Source: Clostridia bacterium
GTDB taxonomy: Bacteria > Bacillota_A > Clostridia > Oscillospirales > CAG-272
Assembly (NCBI GenBank): GCA_017453335.1
Contig: JAFTKI010000100.1
Span: 1-8,061 of the forward strand
Length of the DNA stretch: 8,061 nucleotides
Reading direction: 5' to 3'
A program made the position numbers and the translations under genes. The notes under the pieces are model-generated. The model ran no database searches and was not told where the DNA came from. It worked only from the letters and a program-made list of their open reading frames with translations. Of the stretch, positions 1 through 5,189 are shown in pieces (position 1 is the stretch's first letter; every line of letters begins with the position of its first letter).

Positions 1-89
1 CGGAGGGATTGTAAAAAGCAGTAATCCACACAAAACAATCCCTCAGTCAGCTTCGCTGACAGCTCCCTTTACACAAGGGAGCCTTTCCC
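1..89. repeat. Palindromic intergenic repeat, one full copy and the tail of an opposing copy
   Basis: From 39 to 82 there are two consecutive hairpins: GTCAGC/GCTGAC at 46-51 and 55-60 with a TTC loop, then GCTCCCTT/AAGGGAGC at 62-69 and 75-82 with a five-base loop. The tail of this unit, ACAATCCCTC at 35-44, is the exact reverse complement of GAGGGATTGT at 3-12. A second copy therefore probably enters the window from the left in the opposite orientation, with its tail facing this one across 22 bases. The sequence resembles short repeats scattered between genes in gut Clostridia; that assignment is from memory and was not searched. No coding sequence is visible here. Such units can act as transcript-end hairpins or as non-autonomous mobile elements. 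Confidence 0.65.
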
Positions 90-150
90 ACAAAAATATT
101 CTGCGCTGACTTTTGCTTTTTCTTCTGCCCATCGGCATAGCATCTTTTGA

Positions 151-175
151 ACCCCGCCACTATGGCGGGGTTTTC
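151..175 (+). terminator. Intrinsic terminator facing right
   Basis: A nine-base GC-rich stem, ACCCCGCCA at 151-159 and TGGCGGGGT at 163-171, has a three-base loop and runs into TTTTC on the plus strand. On the minus strand the following bases are not U-rich, so it should work rightward. No plus-strand gene is visible between 1 and 150, so it would end a transcript that begins left of the window. It converges on the terminator of the membrane-protein gene. Confidence 0.55.
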
Positions 176-182
176 GTGATAC

Positions 183-213
183 AAAAAAGATCGGTGACAA
201 TTCGCCACCGATC
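183..213 (-). terminator. Intrinsic terminator of the zinc-ribbon membrane protein gene
   Basis: On the minus strand GATCGGTGGC pairs with GTCACCGATC (ten pairs, one G-U) around a GAATT loop, followed by six U residues (A-tract at 183-188 on the plus strand). It begins 23 nt after the stop codon of the 237-1433 gene and closes that transcription unit. Confidence 0.8.
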
Positions 214-236
214 AGAAGTAATAAAAAGGATCTTAA

Positions 237-1433
237 TTAACTAAAGAACTCTTTTCTCTTGCTGAAATAAATGCGATTCAAAATTATCATGGCAATTCCG
301 CAATTAATGCGAAGCACCGTAAATATATTAATTCCGATGATGCAAAATTTAATAACTGCAAAGTGAATTTCGACCGTTGTAATAATGATATTAAGCACCA
401 TCAAACACAACGGTCCTTTTTTTTCTCGCCTTTTAAGCATATATTTTACATCCGAAACAGGAAGCATGAACAGCAGTTGTACAAAACCATAAAAAGCGTC
501 TACATTCAGCAAACTCGGAAAGGCTCTATAAACAGAGGATGTATATTCTCCATACGGAGATCCAACAGTATACATGCTTGCAATTATAAAATTCAAAACC
601 ACAGATACGTTCAAAACGAATTTAGTCAAGAATTTATACCACTTCATTCCCAAAACCACCGTGGTTTCTTGCCTTTTGGAATTCACTTTTGCTCCACAGT
701 GCGGACAAATCTGTTGCTCAAGGGTTACCGGGTAATTGCATTGATGGCAGGCACAAAGCTCTTTATTTTCAAATACTGTTGGTTTATAGTCCTCACAAAT
801 CTCAGCGGTATCTAAATTTGAGGAAGATACCTGCTCCAATATTTCTTTTTCACATACCCTCGATAGAATCAGCGCACAGATAAGCAAACCTATTTGAACA
901 AGAAATGGCCAATGCGTTTCAGTCGTTACAAGCAACTCCCCAGTAAAGAAAGCACCTATATTCCAGTCTTGTCCCGACAAAACGATATACACCCAAAAAG
1001 CAAAATACAATAAATTACAAAGCAGGCAAAAGCACATAGCCTTGAGAAACTCGTACAATAGTTCGGTTTCCCCAGTCCCAAATTCAAATTTTAGTACAGC
1101 ACGAACCGTATTTAAAAGAAGAATCAACGCCGCTACAAACAAACCAAGAACCAAGCCACCTATCACCCAAACAGTAACATCGTAGATGTTCAAATCATCA
1201 CCGAGGTAAGTGTCATTCCCATTAATTATCAGTTCATCATCTTCATCACCGATCATAGCTATCATATCGCTCAAATAATCAAGTCCCGTTTTCGAAGCCT
1301 CGATAAAGTCCTGATTCGCCTTAAGGGCAGATATAAAAGGTGTTGCATACAAGATAATTATTGATATAATTGTCAAGCACAATACAATAATCGAATAGTT
1401 CTTTATGCGTTTCGATGACACGTTTGGCATCAT
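237..1433 (-). CDS. Polytopic membrane protein with a central zinc ribbon, function unknown
   Basis: This is a 398-residue protein that I do not recognise as a named family. Hydrophobic segments lie near residues 13-35, 87-109, 130-153 and 175-192 in the N-terminal half, and near 268-290, 311-327 and 343-388 in the C-terminal half, giving roughly seven or eight membrane passes. Between the halves is a hydrophilic stretch with a zinc ribbon: CxxC pairs at 229/232 and 243/246, the second being CPHCGAK. An acidic loop (residues 63-81, rich in D and E) follows the first segment. The start is the first of two adjacent ATGs (1431-1433), placed after GGAGGA at 1438-1443; the second ATG at 1430 has slightly better spacing and is equally possible. 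An ATG at 1466 in the same frame lies inside the hairpin before the ribosome site and is unlikely. Base use is visibly A+T-richer than in the genes to the right, which suggests a separate origin. It has its own promoter, structured leader and terminator, and no functional partner is adjacent. A sensing or envelope role is only a guess. Confidence 0.8.
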   Translation of the reverse strand: MMPNVSSKRIKNYSIIVLCLTIISIIILYATPFISALKANQDFIEASKTGLDYLSDMIAMIGDEDDELIINGNDTYLGDDLNIYDVTVWVIGGLVLGLFVAALILLLNTVRAVLKFEFGTGETELLYEFLKAMCFCLLCNLLYFAFWVYIVLSGQDWNIGAFFTGELLVTTETHWPFLVQIGLLICALILSRVCEKEILEQVSSSNLDTAEICEDYKPTVFENKELCACHQCNYPVTLEQQICPHCGAKVNSKRQETTVVLGMKWYKFLTKFVLNVSVVLNFIIASMYTVGSPYGEYTSSVYRAFPSLLNVDAFYGFVQLLFMLPVSDVKYMLKRREKKGPLCLMVLNIIITTVEIHFAVIKFCIIGINIFTVLRINCGIAMIILNRIYFSKRKEFFS

Positions 1434-1443
1434 ATTTTCCTCC

Positions 1444-1483
1444 AAAAAACAAAAAGGTGTACACAACCGAAGTTATGCACACC
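1444..1483 (-). terminator. UUCG hairpin plus U-tract directly before the ribosome site (candidate attenuator)
   Basis: On the minus strand GGTGTGCATAAC (1483-1472) pairs with GTTGTGTACACC (1467-1456), giving twelve pairs with two G-U wobbles, closed by a C(UUCG)G tetraloop. It is followed by TTTTTGTTTTTT (1455-1444), then immediately by GGAGGA of the downstream gene. This has the full shape of an intrinsic terminator, yet lies between the promoter and the coding region. Transcription may therefore end here before the gene unless the structure is prevented. I did not find a convincing antiterminator pairing to the 5' arm. Confidence 0.65.
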
Positions 1484-1505
1484 GAAAAACGCAAACTCCG
1501 ATTGT

Positions 1506-1667
1506 TGTCACACAAACTAATCGGAATGGGGATATTGTTTTATCGCCATACTTACACTTAGTGGAGCCTGCATTTTTGCCAAGTCCGTGTTGTATAAGTA
1601 TAGCGAAAAGAAGGTATTTTGATCCCATAAAAAATACCCCACTTTCCATTATTTAGTTTGCGTGACA
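1506..1667. repeat. Long imperfect inverted repeat, ends TGTCACRCAAACTAA
   Basis: The outer 15 bases at 1506-1520 are repeated in inverse orientation at 1653-1667 with one difference (A at 1512 corresponds to G at 1661). The symmetry continues inward with interruptions (TGGGG/CCCCA and CGCCATACTTA/TAAGTATAGCG). At DNA level this is a 162-bp near-palindromic element resembling a MITE. No target-site duplication is visible: the flanks are ATTGT on the left and CAGTC on the right. The same symmetry is what gives the transcribed leader its closing stem. Confidence 0.6.
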
Positions 1668-1672
1668 CAGTC

Positions 1673-1701
1673 ATTATATCACACTTTTACAGTGATGTCA
1701 A
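1673..1701 (-). promoter_or_regulatory. Perfect extended-consensus vegetative promoter
   Basis: On the minus strand TTGACA (1701-1696) is followed by exactly 17 bases and TATAAT (1678-1673), preceded by TGA, so the extended -10 TG is also present. The start should fall near 1666. This is about as strong as a housekeeping sigma factor promoter can look. The spacer holds a dyad, ATCAC-N9-GTGAT (1678-1682 and 1692-1696 on the plus strand), which could be an operator; that is speculative. It drives the leader and the membrane-protein gene at 237-1433. Confidence 0.85.
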
Positions 1702-1725
1702 CCACTTTTTGTTTTATATTCGGAT

Positions 1726-1752
1726 AAAAAAGCAACCGCCATAAGCAGTTGC
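1726..1752 (-). terminator. Intrinsic terminator after pepD
   Basis: On the minus strand GCAACTGC (1752-1745) pairs with GCGGTTGC (1739-1732), eight pairs with one G-U and a five-base loop, and runs into six U residues (1731-1726). It starts only 7 nt after the pepD stop codon and insulates the housekeeping operon from the promoter at 1673-1701 that follows. Confidence 0.85.
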
Positions 1753-1759
1753 CTTTTCA

Positions 1760-3199
1760 TTATGAAGATTCGATCAGCTTGACAAGCACCTGCCAGAAAA
1801 GCTCGGTCTTTGGCAGATCAAGTGCCTCGTCGGGCGAGTGAATATCGTACATCGTGGGGCCGATCGAGATCACGTCCATATCGGGAATCTTGGAATGAAT
1901 GATCCCGCACTCCAGCCCTGCGTGAATCACAGTGACCGCGGCGTGCTTCCCCGTCACCTGCCGATAAGCATCCAAATAAGCATCACGCAACGGCGACTTT
2001 TTTGCAAAGCTCCAGCCCGGGTAGCGTCCGTGGTGATGCGTTTTCGCGCCCACTGTGCGAGCCAGAGTATCGATCTCGTTGATCGAAGCATCCAATTGGC
2101 TTTCGATCGACGAACGCGAGGAAAAGACGAACGTTACGCTCTCGTTTTCGGTATACACCACGCCGAGATTGCGCGAATACTCCACCAGCCCCTCGATATC
2201 ACGGCTCATTTCCAGCACACCGTTTGCCGCACAAGCCAATACGCATACGGCTTTCTCCGTATCTGCAGAACCGAGCATAACCGCTTCGGGCATGGTGTCC
2301 TCCACCGTTACCGTAAACCCGCGATCCTCGGGAGAAAGCTCGCGTGCGATCTGTTCCGCGGTTTCCATGAGCATATCGGAAAGGGCGTCCGTATCGGTTG
2401 TTGCCAGCACCGCCGCACATTCGCGCGGAATGGCATTATCCTTTGAGCCGCCCGACAGAGAGACCAATCTCCAATCAAATGTCTGATCGATCGAAGCCAG
2501 CAGACGTCCCATCAGCTTGTTGGCATTTGCTCTGCCCGCATTGATCTTGTCTCCCGAATGGCCTCCGATCAGTCCCGAAATCTTCACCGACAGCGCGTTT
2601 CCCGCAAACGGCTCCACGGCACACGGCAAGGTTAACTCCGAGCGCACGCCTCCCGCGCATCCGCAGGTCACCTCTCCCAATCTCTCACTGTCGAGATTGA
2701 GCATTCTCCGCGCCGAAATAAGACTGTAATCAAAGCCCTGTGCGCCGTTCAAGCCTACCTCCTCGGCGGTGGTAAACAAGCATTCGTATGCGGGATGCTC
2801 CGCAACCTCGCCGTCAAGCAACGCCAGCATCATAGCAACGGCAATTCCGTTATCGGCGCCAAGCGTTGTTCCCTTTGCGCGTAAGAGGTCGCCGTCTACC
2901 CACAGTCGGATCGGATCCTTCAAAAAATCATGCTCCACGTCACCGTTTTTCTCGCACACCATGTCGGTGTGTCCCTGAAACAGGATCGGTGCGCGCTCCT
3001 CCCACCCTTTTGTGGCAGGGGCTTTGATCAGGACGTTGTTCAAACCGTCACGGTAAACAAAAAGTCCGCGCTCCTTGGCAAATGCCACCAGATAGTCGGC
3101 AATCGCCGCTTCGTTGTACGATCCGCGCGGAATTGCGCTGATCTCTTCAAAAAAGCGGAATACCGAACTCGGATTCCGCCCTTTGATGGTATACTCCAT
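1760..3199 (-). CDS. pepD: Aminoacyl-histidine dipeptidase (M20 family, PepD type)
   Basis: This cytosolic metallopeptidase cuts dipeptides, classically Xaa-His such as carnosine, as part of peptide salvage. The product is 479 residues, the normal PepD length. Expected M20 motifs are all present: HTD at 77-79 (metal His and catalytic Asp), the bridging Asp 116 in GADNG, the Glu pair 146-147 in TAEEVG, Asp 170 in NLDSE, and His 454 in the C-terminal YDIHSPDE. A GGHSG element at 212-216 belongs to the inserted lid and dimer domain. These positions fit those I recall for Vibrio PepD. The reading frame stays open upstream to 3373, but that extension overlaps mreB. The ATG at 3199 begins the conserved protein and follows GAGGT at a 9-nt spacing, so it is the true start. 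It lies 25 nt downstream of mreB with no terminator between, so the two are probably cotranscribed. Substrate range cannot be told from sequence. Confidence 0.93.
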   Translation of the reverse strand: MEYTIKGRNPSSVFRFFEEISAIPRGSYNEAAIADYLVAFAKERGLFVYRDGLNNVLIKAPATKGWEERAPILFQGHTDMVCEKNGDVEHDFLKDPIRLWVDGDLLRAKGTTLGADNGIAVAMMLALLDGEVAEHPAYECLFTTAEEVGLNGAQGFDYSLISARRMLNLDSERLGEVTCGCAGGVRSELTLPCAVEPFAGNALSVKISGLIGGHSGDKINAGRANANKLMGRLLASIDQTFDWRLVSLSGGSKDNAIPRECAAVLATTDTDALSDMLMETAEQIARELSPEDRGFTVTVEDTMPEAVMLGSADTEKAVCVLACAANGVLEMSRDIEGLVEYSRNLGVVYTENESVTFVFSSRSSIESQLDASINEIDTLARTVGAKTHHHGRYPGWSFAKKSPLRDAYLDAYRQVTGKHAAVTVIHAGLECGIIHSKIPDMDVISIGPTMYDIHSPDEALDLPKTELFWQVLVKLIESS

Positions 3200-3224
3200 T
3201 TTCAAATACCTCGTGAAATGAAAA

Positions 3225-4352
3225 TTACAAACGTGTTTTGCGCTCGTTGGAAAGATTGATGGTTCCCTCGTGCAGCATATCCAGGTGGTCAAGCGATTTT
3301 CCCGTACCGATCGCCACACAGGATACCGCATCATCGGCAACACGGGTGGGAATTCCCGTGGCACGGGTAACAAGCCGGTCGAATCCGTACAAAAGACTTC
3401 CGCCGCCCGTCATCACGATTCCATTGCGCAAAATATCGCCCAACAGCTCGGGAGGAGTGCGCTCGATCACCATACAGATCGCATTCAGGATCGCGCTGAT
3501 CGGCTCGGCAAGCGCCTCGATCATCTCGCGTGAGCTGAGCGTGATCAATTTGGGCAAGCCCTGCGTCATACATCTTCCCTTGACCTCAACATACTTGGGA
3601 TTGGGGTGATCGTACACCGCGCCGATATGCTTTTTGAGTGCCTCGGCGGTTCGCTCACCGATCAGCACACGGTATTTACGGCGCACATAGCTCATAATTG
3701 CTTCGTCAAATTTATCTCCCGCGATCTTGATCGATTCGGACACCACCACGCCGCCAAGCGACAGCACCGCGATATCGGTGGTTCCGCCGCCGATGTCGAT
3801 CACCATGTTTCCGTTCGGCGCATAAATGTTCAGTCCCGCACCGATCGCCGCCGCGGTAGGCTCCTCGATCAGATAGACCTTTTGTGCGCCCGCTTCGCGT
3901 GCCGCGTCACGCACGGCTCGCTCCTCCACCTCGGTGATTCCAGAGGGAATACAGATCATCACACGCGGCTGGAAAAACATATTTCCGCAGGCACGTCGGA
4001 TAAAATACTGGATCATCTTCAAGGTGACCTCATACTGGCTGATAACACCGTCGCGCAGAGGTCTGACCGCCACAATATTTCCGGGGGTTCTGCCAAGCAT
4101 CTGCTGTGCCTCGGTTCCCACCTTCAGAATGCGGTCGGTTGCCGTATCAATCGCAACCACCGAGGGCTCCTCCAAAACGATCCCCTTGCCTTGAACGTAT
4201 ACCAGAACGGTTGCCGTTCCCAGGTCGATTCCGATATTACGGCTGATCTTCAAATTCTGAAGTTTCGAAAAAAAGCCCTTTGATTTGCCGCGTTTTTTGG
4301 TTCGTTTTGCAGGCTGTGTGTTGCGCGTATTGGTTTTTGGCTGTTCCGACAA
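3225..4352 (-). CDS. mreB: Rod-shape-determining actin homologue, MreB/Mbl family
   Basis: This bacterial actin polymerises under the membrane and guides lateral cell-wall synthesis. The protein is 375 residues from the proposed TTG start. Actin-fold motifs are in order: phosphate 1 loop IGIDLGTATVLVYV (about 40-53), LIEEPTAAAIGAGL (161-174), phosphate 2 loop MVIDIGGGTTDIA (183-195) and the adenosine motif GIVMTGGGSLLYG (311-323). About 37 residues precede the usual MreB start; they are basic and polar (many K, R, T) and end in an amphipathic-looking stretch, FFSKLQNLKISRN. This makes the protein longer than the common 335-345 residues, and the extension may bind membrane or partners. An in-frame ATG at 4415 would add 21 residues, but it overlaps the -35 element of the promoter. 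MreC and MreD do not follow; pepD does instead. The call could equally be Mbl or MreBH, since paralogues cannot be separated by eye. Confidence 0.92.
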   Translation of the reverse strand: MSEQPKTNTRNTQPAKRTKKRGKSKGFFSKLQNLKISRNIGIDLGTATVLVYVQGKGIVLEEPSVVAIDTATDRILKVGTEAQQMLGRTPGNIVAVRPLRDGVISQYEVTLKMIQYFIRRACGNMFFQPRVMICIPSGITEVEERAVRDAAREAGAQKVYLIEEPTAAAIGAGLNIYAPNGNMVIDIGGGTTDIAVLSLGGVVVSESIKIAGDKFDEAIMSYVRRKYRVLIGERTAEALKKHIGAVYDHPNPKYVEVKGRCMTQGLPKLITLSSREMIEALAEPISAILNAICMVIERTPPELLGDILRNGIVMTGGGSLLYGFDRLVTRATGIPTRVADDAVSCVAIGTGKSLDHLDMLHEGTINLSNERKTRL

Positions 4353-4368
4353 GTCAAATGCCCCCTTT
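4350..4368 (-). promoter_or_regulatory. Ribosome site that sets a TTG start for mreB
   Basis: AAAGGGGG (4368-4361) lies 8 nt before the TTG at 4352-4350, which is in frame with MreB. No ATG or GTG between this site and the conserved actin fold has a comparable site, and the upstream ATG at 4415 is before the predicted transcript start. Confidence 0.7.
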
Positions 4369-4386
4369 CCATACTTCTTCGGTTTT

Positions 4387-4415
4387 ATTATACATGATTC
4401 TTTTTCAAAAATCAA
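4387..4415 (-). promoter_or_regulatory. Vegetative promoter for mreB-pepD
   Basis: On the minus strand TTGATT (4415-4410), a 17-base spacer and a perfect TATAAT (4392-4387) predict a start near 4380. That leaves a leader of about 28 nt before the TTG start codon of mreB. It lies in the 102-nt gap after the ComF-family gene. No strong terminator is seen in that gap, so readthrough from the upstream operon is also possible. Confidence 0.7.
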
Positions 4416-4454
4416 TGACTTTGCGTAATTTTTTTGTTGGATCGTTTCACACTT

Positions 4455-5189
4455 TTATTGGATCTCACGATTGACAATATCGGACGCCGCCGCCAAGCAA
4501 TAAACACCTGCGGCTCCTGCGCGGCGGCAGAGCTTTGCTCCAACCGCCATTCCCGCACCCGTGGTGACGATATCGTCCACCAAAAGAATCTGTTTTCCCT
4601 TCAGAGAAACATCAGACCGTATTCGGTAGGATTCCCGTGCGTTTTTTGTTCTTTGTGCAGGCGTAAGCTCCTTTTGCTGTACACCGCCGTTGCGTTCAAA
4701 GGCTCTCACGATCTCAATCCCCGACACCGCCGAAAGGGCGCGCGCCAGCTGCTCGGCTTGGTCCACGTCGTATCTGCGCTTAGCCTCGCGCGTTCTCGGA
4801 AGATAAGCGATCAAAAAATTCTCGGTGGGATCCTCTCCCACAATTTCCTTGACTGCACCAAGCAATTCCCCTGCCAAAAACTCAAACGAATTGCGGACAG
4901 CGTTTTCCTTGATGGTGTAGATCAAGCGGTTCTGCACCTTTTTGTGCGTGTTCGGATAGTAGTACGCCAGCTTTCGAAAGCCCTTGCATTTTGCCTTTTG
5001 CATTTCCTCGGGCATACAGTTGCATTTGCAAACCGCCTCACCGCAGATCGCGCAAGCTTCACGCTTTTCAATTTCCCACTCCCGCATGCAGGCATCGCAA
5101 AGACCGACACCCTGCCCGTACCAATCCACAAGCTCGCGGCAAGAGGCACAGCGCGGCGGAAAGAAAAGCCGTTTGAGAAGTCCTTTCAT
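4455..5189 (-). CDS. comF: ComF-family protein (zinc ribbon plus phosphoribosyltransferase fold)
   Basis: The protein has 244 residues, usual for the family. The N-terminus is cysteine-rich: C14/C17 with C31/C34 form one likely zinc site, and C46/C49 with C54, C56 and C58 a second cluster. The C-terminal half is a type I phosphoribosyltransferase fold with the PRPP-binding motif ILLVDDIVTTGAG at 201-213. The region YLPRTREAKRRYDVDQAEQLA (from residue 129) matches the family's conserved segment before it, though the common RGFNQ is here RYDVDQ. ComF proteins are linked to uptake of transforming DNA, where they work with ComFA and PriA-type helicases; many also occur in species not known to be competent. 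Its ATG overlaps the recD2 stop as ATGA, implying translational coupling to the helicase gene. No competence helicase (comFA) is adjacent. Catalytic activity is not established for the family. Confidence 0.88.
   Translation of the reverse strand: MKGLLKRLFFPPRCASCRELVDWYGQGVGLCDACMREWEIEKREACAICGEAVCKCNCMPEEMQKAKCKGFRKLAYYYPNTHKKVQNRLIYTIKENAVRNSFEFLAGELLGAVKEIVGEDPTENFLIAYLPRTREAKRRYDVDQAEQLARALSAVSGIEIVRAFERNGGVQQKELTPAQRTKNARESYRIRSDVSLKGKQILLVDDIVTTGAGMAVGAKLCRRAGAAGVYCLAAASDIVNREIQ

Larger units (their letters stand above)
1444..1667 (-). ncRNA. Structured leader RNA or short noncoding RNA upstream of the membrane protein gene
   Basis: The predicted start of transcription (about 1666) coincides with the first strand of a long stem: bases 1667-1653 pair with 1520-1506 on the minus strand (fifteen pairs, one G-U). 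Inside this, GGAA and UGGGG (1647-1644 and 1641-1637) can pair with CCCCA and UUCC (1531-1523), and CGCUAUACUUA (1605-1595) pairs with UAAGUAUGGCG (1554-1544). A small hairpin GGUAUUUU/AAAAUACC (1638-1631 and 1620-1613) partly competes. Two alternative pairings would break the closing stem: UCCGAUU/AAUCGGA (1525-1519 and 1503-1497), and CGCAAACU (1662-1655) with AGUUUGCG (1497-1490). A terminator-like hairpin ends the unit. The layout resembles a riboswitch or other attenuating leader, but no known class is recognised. It may instead be a small RNA of about 220 nt, or a mobile inverted-repeat element that became a leader. No open reading frame of note lies in it. Confidence 0.45.

Noticed and set aside
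373..424. ACCGTTGT/ACAACGGT inverted repeat followed by eight T on the plus strand
   Set aside because: It resembles a terminator, but the loop is 26 bases, it lies inside the opposite-strand coding region, and no plus-strand gene precedes it.
1405..1656. 83-residue open frame on the plus strand across the leader region
   Set aside because: No ribosome site or domain; it runs antisense to the promoter leader, whose inverted repeats explain the sequence.
1444..1667. Leader RNA as 6S RNA, SRP RNA or tmRNA
   Set aside because: Its end-to-end pairing is reminiscent of 6S RNA, but it lacks motifs I would expect of SRP RNA or tmRNA, and it is followed by a separate terminator and a coding gene; nothing specific supports these classes.
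3200..3373. Extension of pepD upstream to an ATG at 3373
   Set aside because: It would overlap the conserved C-terminus of mreB by about 150 bases, and the good ribosome site and family alignment both point to the ATG at 3199.
3606..4283. 225-residue open frame on the plus strand opposite mreB
   Set aside because: Antisense shadow of a clearly real gene, with His/Arg-rich composition and no domain.
4380..4454. Terminator between the ComF-family gene and mreB
   Set aside because: There are A/T tracts, but no GC-containing stem precedes them.
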